DNA of 13,034 nt from Chloroflexota bacterium (GTDB lineage Bacteria > Chloroflexota > Anaerolineae > Anaerolineales > UBA11657): contig QWRL01000049.1 of the NCBI GenBank assembly GCA_003670425.1, forward strand, positions 1 through 13,034. The letters run 5' to 3'. Each line of letters opens with the position of its first letter. Positions within the stretch are counted from its first letter, which is position 1. The notes under the pieces were generated by a model. It saw only the letters and a list, made by a program, of their open reading frames with translations. It ran no database searches and was not told the origin of the DNA. The position numbers and the translations under genes are program-made. Shown piece after piece: positions 6,846 to 12,974 of this stretch.

Positions 6846-6863
6846 GCAGCCGTTTACGGCTGC
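6846..6863 (+). repeat. Perfect hairpin overlapping the next promoter
   Basis: GCAGCCG (6846-6852), loop TTTA, and CGGCTGC (6857-6863) give a seven-pair stem five bases after the TAA of the C39-like gene. Its right arm contains the TG of the extended -10 element (6861-6869). It could end the upstream message or act as an operator. No T tract follows. Confidence 0.6.
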
Positions 6864-6869
6864 TAAAAT
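6861..6869 (+). promoter_or_regulatory. Extended -10 promoter for the HhH membrane-protein pair
   Basis: TG-C-TAAAAT (6861-6869) matches an extended -10 box at five of six core positions. Transcription would begin near 6876, only about five bases before the ATG at 6881, which has no Shine-Dalgarno site. No convincing -35 is seen. Confidence 0.45.
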
Positions 6870-6880
6870 CGTCAAAATTC

Positions 6881-8527
6881 ATGGCTCCCTTGGTTGATTT
6901 AAACACCGCCGACCTTGCCACACTGCTGGGCGCAGCTGTGCTGGATGCGCGCAAAGCGGACTTGATTATGCAAGCGCGCCCGTTCTGGGATTTTGCCGAG
7001 CTAAAAATGCTGCCGGGGTTTGGCGCAAAGACGCTGCGTCAGCTGCGCGAAGTGGCGGAGGTGGTGCCGCCGGCGCGCGTGAACTTGAACACATGCGACC
7101 AGCGAACGCTGCAATCTGTGCCGCACGTAGGCCAGCGGCTTGCCGAGCGCCTGATTGCGGAACGCCCCTTCGAAGATTTTTCCGAGGTCTCACTTGTGAA
7201 AGGCGTAAACGCAGCGGCATTGATTGCGCTGCAAAACCGCACGCTGCTTAGCATGGCAGGGTTGGCGCCGCGCGTAAAACCCGTGCCCGCTAGCGTGCCA
7301 GCCGCCGCACCGCAAATTGTGACGCCGCCAAATGCTGCCGCAACCAGCGCAACGCAGACCGCGCCCGAACCAAACCCCGCGCCAAAAGTGCAGCCCGCGC
7401 CGGAAACACCGGGGCGTGTGGCAAGTCCCGTGTTCGATGCGCTGCACGCCGCCCAGCTGCGCGCGCAGCGCATGCGCCCCTCCAAGCACCAAGCTACCAA
7501 ACCGCCGACACCCGCCAGCACGCGCGCCGAAGTGCCCACCGTGGATGTGCTCACCGAAGAAGAATGGGTGACGATGCAGGAGTACCCGGAGGTGGCGGTA
7601 GCAGCCGCTCCCGGCGCACTGCAAGTGCAAGAAATACAATACTCCCTGGCCGAACATCAGATAGCTGTACATCAGGAAATCCGCCGCCGGCTGCCGGTGT
7701 TCTTTTCCGGCTGGGCATTTGCCTCTGTGCTGCTGGCAGTGCTGCTGGGAATGTACGTTGCAGGGTGGCTGCAGTTTGGGCCGGAGGTGCCGGCCGTGGC
7801 CGTGCTTGAGCAGCCAGCAGCCACGCAAACCACTGCACCTGCTCCGGCAGTCGTCGTCAAGCCGGCAGCAGCAGCCAACGAACCGGCCACGCCGGTTGTG
7901 GTTGCACCAACAAGCACCGCGCCAGTGGTGGTGCGCGCCGCCGGTTCCACCCCGCTTTCGCAGTCAGACATTGGCAAACTGTTGTTCACAGAAATATTTG
8001 CGCCGGGCGACTTTTGGACCCAGACCGGCACGAACAATGATTCAGCGATCGAGATTACGCAGGACCGGCTGCAAATCAGCCTGACGCAGTCGCCGGCCAT
8101 CAGTTGGAGTGTGAATGCGTTTCGCAGTGCAAATTTTTTCTACCAGGGCACGGTGGAGCCGCGCAACTGCAATGCGGGTGATTACTACGGACTCGTGTTC
8201 CGCTATCAGGATGACGCCAACTTGTATCTGTTTGGGGTTTCATGCAATGGCGAGTACCGCGTGTTGCGGCGCAGCAACGGCGCCTACACGGTGCTGGCGG
8301 ACTTCACTGCCAACCCGGCAGTGGCAACCGGCAACAAGCAAAACTTGCTGGGCGTGCATGCGAACGGCGCCGAGTTGAACTTCTATGTGAACGACATCAG
8401 CGTGGGCGGGTTGAACGACGGCAGCGTGGCCGAGGGCTTCTTTGGATTCTTTGCGAAGACGGAAGGCAACCCCGGGCTGCAGGTGTACTTTGATGACGCG
8501 GGCGCGTGGGGACTTAAAGCATCATGA
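6881..8527 (+). CDS. Single-pass membrane protein: cytoplasmic ComEA-type HhH units, external beta-sandwich-like domain (paralogue A)
   Basis: The protein is 548 residues with no signal peptide. Two ComEA-type helix-hairpin-helix units lie at about 5-60 (VDLNTADLATL, then LPGFGAKTL) and 67-122 (VNLNTCDQRTL, then PHVGQRLAERLIAERPF); such units bind DNA backbone or serve as protein contacts. A Pro/Ala-rich linker follows to about 250. One TM helix lies at about 274-297, preceded by EIRRRLP, so the positive-inside rule puts the HhH part in the cytoplasm. After an Ala/Pro/Thr/Val-rich stalk, residues about 368-545 form a strand-rich domain (DYYGLVFRYQDDANLYLFGVSC, in two parts) resembling LamG/DUF1080-like concanavalin folds. 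C430 and C455 may form a disulfide. The first hairpin of unit 1 is degenerate. It overlaps paralogue B by four bases. No known function is recognised; domain calls are by eye. Confidence 0.85.
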   Translation: MAPLVDLNTADLATLLGAAVLDARKADLIMQARPFWDFAELKMLPGFGAKTLRQLREVAEVVPPARVNLNTCDQRTLQSVPHVGQRLAERLIAERPFEDFSEVSLVKGVNAAALIALQNRTLLSMAGLAPRVKPVPASVPAAAPQIVTPPNAAATSATQTAPEPNPAPKVQPAPETPGRVASPVFDALHAAQLRAQRMRPSKHQATKPPTPASTRAEVPTVDVLTEEEWVTMQEYPEVAVAAAPGALQVQEIQYSLAEHQIAVHQEIRRRLPVFFSGWAFASVLLAVLLGMYVAGWLQFGPEVPAVAVLEQPAATQTTAPAPAVVVKPAAAANEPATPVVVAPTSTAPVVVRAAGSTPLSQSDIGKLLFTEIFAPGDFWTQTGTNNDSAIEITQDRLQISLTQSPAISWSVNAFRSANFFYQGTVEPRNCNAGDYYGLVFRYQDDANLYLFGVSCNGEYRVLRRSNGAYTVLADFTANPAVATGNKQNLLGVHANGAELNFYVNDISVGGLNDGSVAEGFFGFFAKTEGNPGLQVYFDDAGAWGLKAS

Positions 8528-10614
8528 AGGCGCGCGGGCCGCGGATTGACTTGAACACGGCAACGTTGGCCGAACTGGTGCGCTTGCCGCGCGTGGGCGA
8601 ATCGTTGGCGGGTGATATTGTGCGCGCGCGCCCCTACCGCAATGTGCGCGCGCTGCGCAATGTGCCGGGCGTGGGCGAGAAGCTCTTTCATGTGCTGCGC
8701 CCGCTGGTGCAGGTGGGGCAGCACGCGGAGCCTGAAGTTGGCGCCCTGCCCGCAATCCCGGCGGCCGCCGACCTGGGCGCCGCCGACCGCAGCGGCCGGC
8801 TGGATGTGAACTCTGCCACCATGGCCGAGCTGATGCGCCTGCCGGTGATGCGCCTGGCACTGGCCGAACAGATTCTGCTGGCCCGTCCGTACCAGAATCT
8901 GACGCAGCTCCTGCTGCTGCCCGGCATCGGCGAAAAGCTTTACCAGCAGCTGCGCGAGCATTTGCGCGTGGCAAAAGCTGCGGCTGCCGTTCACGGCCCA
9001 AGCTTTGACTTGAACACCGGCAGCCCGCGCGCACTGCTCGAGCTGCCCGGCATGACGGCTGATCTTGCGCTGGCCATTTTGGACGGGCGCCCGTTTGCTT
9101 CCATGGCCGACCTGCGCCACCTGCCCGCAATCACGACAGCGCAATATCAGTTGCTCTTCGATTATGTTTCTGTGGCTGCGCCGGCGCCCGTTGCGGTTGC
9201 CATAAACCCAATCGCGGAAGCAGCTGCGGACACGCAGCCAAGGCTGCCCAGCTGGCTGGAAGAACCACCCGTTGCACCCGCCAAACCGGCAGCTAAGGCA
9301 AGTGCGGCAGCCAGCACAAAAGAAGGCGGTGCGCCATTTTTAGAGGGGCCTGCTGCCGCCGAAGTGCAACCGATAACACGCGGCCTAACGGTGGACACAC
9401 CCGCAGCCGATGATGGCGAGCTGCCCCAGTTTCTGCGCGCCGCCGGCGACAAGCGCGCACAGCCGGAATGGGCGCTGCGCAATCGCTTTAAACAACCCGA
9501 ACCAGTGGGGACCACTTTTGAAACCGCAGAAGTACCGGAAGCTGGCGGGCCCACGATTGCAAAAGCAGCGCAGACCGGGCCGCGCACCGTGCGCATGGTA
9601 AATGCTGATGAGCCACTGACCGAGCCGCACCCGGTGCCGGGCACGCGCCGGCGCAGGCGGGGCATTCCGGTAGCGTGGGCTGCAGGTGCAACACTTTTAT
9701 TGGCGGTAGTTGTGGGCGGGGGCACGGCGTGGTATTGGACGCGCGAGCCCGCTGCTGCGGAAACACTTCAGGCTGCTGCTGCCAGCGAGCCCACCGCAGC
9801 GCAGCTTGAAACAGCGGCGGCAGCCACACCAATACTAACCGCCACAATGGAGCAGCCCGCAGCCACCAGCACGCCGGAAGCCACCGCGCTGCCACAGCCC
9901 ACGGCAACGCAGATGCCCACTGAACTTCCCGCCGCCACTGTGGTGCCAACGGAGCTGCCCACCGCCACCCCGGTGCCTACCGCGGTACCAACCGCAGCAC
10001 CCACCGCAGTACCCACCGCCATCCTACCGCCGCAGCTTCCATTTGCGCTTGGGGCTGCGTTGTGGTCAGAGAACTTCGACCCAGCCACCTTCACTTGGGG
10101 CAAAGGACTGCGCACATTTGCCGCATCTGGTTTTGTAGATGGCGCGCTGCAGGTTAAGTTCAATGAAAAAAGTGCGCACTATTGGTCGGCCGGCCCCAAA
10201 TACACCGTCAGCGGGCGCAACTTTTATTATGACAGCGATATCCGCGTTGGCCCGTGCCTGCCCAAAGACAACTACGGCCTGGTCTTCCAATCAGACGCAA
10301 ACAGCTTTTTTGCAGTCACCATCACTTGCGAAGGCGGCTACCGTTTCTTCGTGCGCGTTAAAGGCGAGGATCAACTGCTCCGCGCCAAGCTATCCGCGCT
10401 GGTGCCCGCCGGCCCCGGCACACACCGCGTGGGTGTGCTGCTGGTGGGCGACTCTTACGCGCTTTATGTAAACGGCAATCGCGTTGATGCAGTGGTGGTG
10501 CGTGATCTTTCCCGTGCGCCACTCGGCAACTTTGGTGTTTACGCGCGCGCCGTGGAAACTACAGAACTGCTGGTTGCCTGGGACAACATGGCCGCGATAA
10601 CTGTGCTGCCCTAA
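8524..10614 (+). CDS. Single-pass membrane protein: three cytoplasmic ComEA-type HhH units, PT-rich stalk, external beta-sandwich-like domain (paralogue B)
   Basis: The protein is 696 residues and is translated from an ATGA overlap with paralogue A. Three HhH units lie at about 8-64 (IDLNTATLAEL, LPRVGESLA, VPGVGEKL), 93-149 (LDVNSATMAEL, LPGIGEKL) and 161-216 (FDLNTGSPRAL, LPGMTADLA). The first has two intact hairpins; the others each keep one good one. An acidic and Pro-rich linker follows. The TM helix is at about 382-405, directly after five arginines (375-379), so the N-terminal side is cytoplasmic. A Pro/Thr-rich stalk (about 423-503) leads to a strand-rich domain (513-694) homologous by eye to that of paralogue A: NYGLVFQSDAN matches YYGLVFRYQDDAN, and C578/C602 match C430/C455. 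This gene and its partner look like an old tandem duplication with gain or loss of one HhH unit. Function unknown. Confidence 0.87.
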   Translation: MKARGPRIDLNTATLAELVRLPRVGESLAGDIVRARPYRNVRALRNVPGVGEKLFHVLRPLVQVGQHAEPEVGALPAIPAAADLGAADRSGRLDVNSATMAELMRLPVMRLALAEQILLARPYQNLTQLLLLPGIGEKLYQQLREHLRVAKAAAAVHGPSFDLNTGSPRALLELPGMTADLALAILDGRPFASMADLRHLPAITTAQYQLLFDYVSVAAPAPVAVAINPIAEAAADTQPRLPSWLEEPPVAPAKPAAKASAAASTKEGGAPFLEGPAAAEVQPITRGLTVDTPAADDGELPQFLRAAGDKRAQPEWALRNRFKQPEPVGTTFETAEVPEAGGPTIAKAAQTGPRTVRMVNADEPLTEPHPVPGTRRRRRGIPVAWAAGATLLLAVVVGGGTAWYWTREPAAAETLQAAAASEPTAAQLETAAAATPILTATMEQPAATSTPEATALPQPTATQMPTELPAATVVPTELPTATPVPTAVPTAAPTAVPTAILPPQLPFALGAALWSENFDPATFTWGKGLRTFAASGFVDGALQVKFNEKSAHYWSAGPKYTVSGRNFYYDSDIRVGPCLPKDNYGLVFQSDANSFFAVTITCEGGYRFFVRVKGEDQLLRAKLSALVPAGPGTHRVGVLLVGDSYALYVNGNRVDAVVVRDLSRAPLGNFGVYARAVETTELLVAWDNMAAITVLP
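9892..10023 (+). repeat. Pro/Thr-rich coding repeat (stalk of paralogue B)
   Basis: Residues 457-500 are built of short units such as PTAT, PTELPAAT, PTAVPTAAPTAVPTA. At DNA level, variants of ACCGCAGTACCC recur towards the 3' end (9967-10020). It likely forms an extended, possibly glycosylated stalk lifting the outer domain off the membrane. Such repeats may vary in number between strains. Confidence 0.75.
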
Positions 10615-10633
10615 CCAGCACGCCCGCCGCACC

Positions 10634-11065
10634 ATGCTGCCCACCGTGACAATTTACAGCGACGGCGCGTGCGACCCGAACCCCGGCCCGGGCGGCTGGG
10701 CTGCGCTGATTGAAGGCGGCGGCAACGCCCGTACGGTGCAAGGCGGCGAACGCCAGACCACCAACAACCGCATGGAGTTGACCGCTGTAATTGAGGCGCT
10801 GCGCGCCCTGCCCGTGCCGAGCGCCGTGCGGGTAAGCACAGACTCGGAATACTTGCAGCGCGGCATCACCGAATGGCTGGCCAAGTGGCAGCAAAAAAAC
10901 TGGCGCACGCAAGCGCGCAAGCCCGTTGCCAACCGGGATCTGTGGGAACAGCTGCTGGACGCGGAAAAACGCCATAGCGTGCAGTGGCTGTGGGTGCGCG
11001 GCCACAATGGCGACCCGCGCAATGAAAGGGTTGACCGCCTGGCCCGCTCTGCAATTCCAAATTAA
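10634..11065 (+). CDS. rnhA: Ribonuclease HI
   Basis: RNase HI cuts the RNA strand of RNA-DNA hybrids and removes R-loops and primers. The protein is 143 residues, close to the E. coli enzyme (155). All catalytic residues fall at E. coli numbering: D10 in IYSDGACDPNPGPGGWA, E48 in NNRMELTAVIEAL, D70 in STDSEYL, H124 in WVRGHNGDPRNERVD and D134. The basic handle region (WLAKWQQKNWRT) is present. The ATG at 10634 lies 19 bases after paralogue B and lacks a Shine-Dalgarno site; no promoter is visible, so read-through from the HhH pair is likely. No promoter or terminator separates it from that pair. Confidence 0.97.
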   Translation: MLPTVTIYSDGACDPNPGPGGWAALIEGGGNARTVQGGERQTTNNRMELTAVIEALRALPVPSAVRVSTDSEYLQRGITEWLAKWQQKNWRTQARKPVANRDLWEQLLDAEKRHSVQWLWVRGHNGDPRNERVDRLARSAIPN

Positions 11066-11114
11066 CCAGCGGCACCAGCGCTGCGCAGCCAAACCCGTGC
11101 GTGGGTGTGGCGCG

Positions 11115-11161
11115 CAGCTCCATTTTTGAGCTGGCAGCCCGTTTGCGGGCCGGCAGCCAGC
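11115..11161 (+). repeat. Two overlapping, mutually exclusive hairpins after rnhA
   Basis: Hairpin 1 pairs CAGCTC (11115-11120) with GAGCTG (11128-11133) around a T-rich loop. Hairpin 2 pairs GCTGGC (11130-11135) with GCCAGC (11156-11161) and, inside, GCCCG (11137-11141) with CGGGC (11146-11150) around TTTG. They share 11130-11133, so only one can form at a time. A 10-base palindrome GCTGCGCAGC (11080-11089) lies just upstream. No T tract follows hairpin 2. The gap 11066-11244 otherwise holds only the HU promoter. Confidence 0.5.
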
Positions 11162-11186
11162 TTCCAAAAACTCGCTGAAATTCCCC

Positions 11187-11215
11187 TTGCGGAAAATCCA
11201 GATTTGTGCAAAAAT
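11187..11215 (+). promoter_or_regulatory. Promoter of the HU gene
   Basis: TTGCGG (11187-11192) is followed, after 17 bases, by AAAAAT (11210-11215), which is preceded by TG and one base as in extended -10 boxes. The -35 hexamer is identical to that of the tRNA promoter at 3720. The predicted start near 11222 gives a leader of about 23 bases carrying the ribosome site. Confidence 0.45.
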
Positions 11216-11232
11216 CAGGGCAGATTCAGTCC

Positions 11233-11238
11233 AAGGAG
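11233..11238 (+). promoter_or_regulatory. Strong Shine-Dalgarno site of the HU gene
   Basis: AAGGAG lies six bases before the ATG at 11245. This is the strongest ribosome site in the window, fitting an abundant protein. Confidence 0.8.
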
Positions 11239-11244
11239 AAAATC

Positions 11245-11562
11245 ATGGCAGATGCAAAGAAACCGTTGAACAAATCCCAGCTTACCGCGCTCGTCGCGGA
11301 AAAGACGGGCCTGAGCAAATCACAGGTAACCCACGTAATGGGCGCACTTGGCGAGCTTGCCCATCAGGAACTGGGAAAGAAGGGACCGGGCTTGTTTGTG
11401 GTGCCCGGCATGGTCAAGCTAAGCGTGACCATCAAGGCGGCCAGCCCCGCCGGTACCCGTGCAAACCCCTTTAAGCCAGGGGAAATGATGGAAGTAAAGG
11501 CCAAGCCGGCACGCAACGTTGTAAAGGCGCGCGTGCTCAAGGTGCTGAAAGACGCCGTATAA
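11245..11562 (+). CDS. HU-family nucleoid DNA-binding protein
   Basis: HU proteins bind and bend DNA without strong sequence preference and organise the nucleoid. The protein is 105 residues, slightly longer than typical HU (about 90) because of an N-terminal MADAKKP extension and small insertions. It shows the family order: helical dimerisation half (LNKSQLTALVAEKTGLSKSQ, then ALGELAHQELG), then FVVPGMVKLSVTIK, an arm region with TRANPFKPGE in place of the usual RNPxTGE, and a C-terminal KAKPARNVVKARVLKVLKDAV. The arm keeps Asn-Pro, the likely intercalating proline. It is monocistronic by sequence: own promoter, strong ribosome site and intrinsic terminator. No other paralogue lies in the window. 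Confidence 0.92.
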   Translation: MADAKKPLNKSQLTALVAEKTGLSKSQVTHVMGALGELAHQELGKKGPGLFVVPGMVKLSVTIKAASPAGTRANPFKPGEMMEVKAKPARNVVKARVLKVLKDAV

Positions 11563-11586
11563 ACGACGCCCGCCGCAACCCTGCAT

Positions 11587-11623
11587 AAAAACGGACTGCA
11601 ATAGCGCGGTCCGTTTTTGTTTT
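11587..11623 (+). terminator. Rho-independent terminator of the HU gene
   Basis: ACGGACTGC (11591-11599) pairs with GCGGTCCGT (11606-11614) with one G-T pair and a six-base loop. It is followed by TTTTTGTTTT (11614-11623) and preceded by AAAA, which extends the stem. It begins 24 bases after the HU stop codon. Confidence 0.9.
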
Positions 11624-11644
11624 AAGCGCCGTGGCGGACGCGGC

Positions 11645-11650
11645 TAAAAT
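11645..11650 (+). promoter_or_regulatory. -10-like element of the acetyltransferase gene
   Basis: TAAAAT in the context GGCTAAAATC lies 18 bases before the ATG at 11669, directly after the HU terminator. A weak -35 (TTAAGC, 11622-11627) is spaced by 17 bases. The leader would be about 12 bases with no Shine-Dalgarno site. The context resembles the element at 6861-6870 (GCTAAAATC in both). Confidence 0.4.
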
Positions 11651-11668
11651 CACCTGTAGACTAAGCCA

Positions 11669-12121
11669 ATGAGCGCTGTCCAACAAGTTCTGCTGCGCGC
11701 CGCACAACCGCGCGACATGCGCCGCATTCGCGCCATTATTCGGCGCGCGCGCATTAACCGCCTCGGACTGCGCTGGCGCCGGTTTACAGTGGCCGTCAGC
11801 GGCACGCAAATCATTGGCTGTGTTCAGCTCAAGCCGCACCGCGACGGGACCGTTGAACTGGCCTCGCTGGCAGTGGAACGTGACTGGCGCGGCCGGGGCA
11901 TTGGCGACCAGCTGGTTGCGGACTGCGTGGCCCGCCACGCGGCCGCGCTGCACTTGATGTGCACGCACAAACTGGTGGCCTACTATCTGCGCCTGGGCTT
12001 TGCAGTGGTGGCGCTGCCGGACCTGCCACCCTATTTTCGCCGGCTTATGCGCGTGCTTGCAGTTGTGGCACCGCGCGCCATCAAACGCAGCCGCATTGTG
12101 GTGATGGCACGCGGCACTTAG
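11669..12121 (+). CDS. GNAT-family N-acetyltransferase
   Basis: This 150-residue protein has the GNAT acetyl-CoA fold. Motif A is clear: strand ELASLAVERDW (63-73) followed by the pyrophosphate-binding loop RGRGIG (74-79) and helix DQLVADCVARH. The later strand LHLMCTH and helix LVAYYLRLGFAVV (102-114) form the usual motif B with Tyr105/Tyr106 as candidate proton donor. The N-terminus (LLRAAQPRDMRRIRAIIRRARI) is the typical substrate-side helix region and is very Arg-rich here. The C-terminal stretch (YFRRLMRVLAVVAPRAIKRSR) is basic. The acyl acceptor cannot be told from sequence; small amines, amino acids or ribosomal protein N-termini are all possible. It stands between two terminator-like hairpins and appears to be transcribed alone. 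Confidence 0.88.
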   Translation: MSAVQQVLLRAAQPRDMRRIRAIIRRARINRLGLRWRRFTVAVSGTQIIGCVQLKPHRDGTVELASLAVERDWRGRGIGDQLVADCVARHAAALHLMCTHKLVAYYLRLGFAVVALPDLPPYFRRLMRVLAVVAPRAIKRSRIVVMARGT

Positions 12122-12134
12122 CTCGGCTCACGCA

Positions 12135-12170
12135 GCGCCCGGCTGCTGCTGCCGGGTGCCAAGCTTTTTT
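12135..12170 (+). terminator. Probable terminator after the acetyltransferase gene
   Basis: GCGCCCGGC (12135-12143) pairs with GCCGGGTGC (12151-12159), nine pairs including one G-T, with loop TGCTGCT. Six Ts (12165-12170) follow after five bases (CAAGC). The gap before the T run is longer than usual, so efficiency is uncertain. Confidence 0.55.
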
Positions 12171-12187
12171 GTGCGCAAAACTGAAAC

Positions 12188-12958
12188 ATGCTGACCGAAT
12201 CTACGATTAACGCAGCACTGGCGGGCTTGGCACTGGGCCACCCACTGCACTGGTTTGAAAGCATCGGCTCGACAAACGATGCTGCCAAAAAGCTGGCGGC
12301 AGCCGGCGCCGCCACGGGAACACTGGTGGCAGCCGATCTGCAAACCGCCGGCCGCGGACGCGCCGCCAACCAGTGGCAGACGCTGCCCGGCAGCGCGCTA
12401 GCCGCAACAGTCATTCTGCATCCAGCGCTGCCGGCAGCGCAAACTGCACAACTGGCGCTGTTGGGCGGACTCGCGGCACAGCGCGCCATCACGGCCGTCA
12501 CCAAACTAGACGCGCTCCTAAAATGGCCCAACGATGTGCTGATTGGCGACCGCAAAGTTTGCGGCGTGCTGGCCGAGAGCAGTTTTGCCGGCGACCGCTG
12601 CGAGTGGGTGGTGCTGGGCTTTGGGATAAACGTAAACGCTGCGCCGCAGCTTTCCACAGCCGCAGCGCTGCCGGCCACTGCCCTCGCCGTTGAAGCGGGC
12701 GCACCGGTGAACCGCCTGCATCTGCTGCACGCACTGCTCGCACAGCTGGCAGCACTGCTGCCCATGCTTGGCACCGCCCAACTCAGCGCCGCGTGCAATG
12801 CAATACTGGCGTGGCGCGGTGTGCGCGTGGAAGTGGATGGCGCAGCACCAGCAGCCGGAGTGCTGCAAGGCCTCAATGCTGATGGCGCCCTGCAGTTGCG
12901 AACAGACGACGGGCAAACACTCACATTGCACACCGGCAGCCTGCGGCTCACAGGCTGA
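12188..12958 (+). CDS. birA: Biotin--[acetyl-CoA carboxylase] ligase, monofunctional
   Basis: BirA makes biotinyl-AMP and attaches biotin to the carrier lysine of biotin-dependent carboxylases. The protein is 256 residues and starts directly with the catalytic domain, lacking the N-terminal winged-helix of E. coli BirA, so it is not expected to repress biotin genes. Motifs in order: ESIGSTNDAAK (24-34), the biotinyl-AMP loop AGRGRAANQW (54-63), LKWPNDVLIG (about 114-123) with the catalytic-region Lys, KVCGVLAESS and GFGINVN. The small C-terminal beta-barrel domain (about 210-256, WRGVRVEVDG to TGSLRLTG) is intact. The ATG at 12188 has no clear Shine-Dalgarno site. A further gene starts 16 bases after its stop and may share the message. 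Confidence 0.95.
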   Translation: MLTESTINAALAGLALGHPLHWFESIGSTNDAAKKLAAAGAATGTLVAADLQTAGRGRAANQWQTLPGSALAATVILHPALPAAQTAQLALLGGLAAQRAITAVTKLDALLKWPNDVLIGDRKVCGVLAESSFAGDRCEWVVLGFGINVNAAPQLSTAAALPATALAVEAGAPVNRLHLLHALLAQLAALLPMLGTAQLSAACNAILAWRGVRVEVDGAAPAAGVLQGLNADGALQLRTDDGQTLTLHTGSLRLTG

Positions 12959-12974
12959 ACCGAGGACGGCAACC

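Noticed and set aside
9892..10023. Short direct repeats as a CRISPR array or minisatellite locus
   Set aside because: The repeats are in frame, encode a Pro/Thr stalk, have no unique spacers of constant length, and no cas genes are near.
6881..10614. Annotation of the HhH proteins as competence protein ComEA
   Set aside because: ComEA is a small exported protein with one HhH region after an N-terminal signal; here the HhH units precede the TM helix, there are several, and a large outer domain follows.
12118..12972. Minus-strand ORF of 284 codons opposite birA, and similar ones opposite sdhB (2960-3742) and the C39-like gene (5983-6954)
   Set aside because: Low-complexity Ser/Ala/Arg translation with no motif; the plus-strand genes carry clear family motifs throughout.
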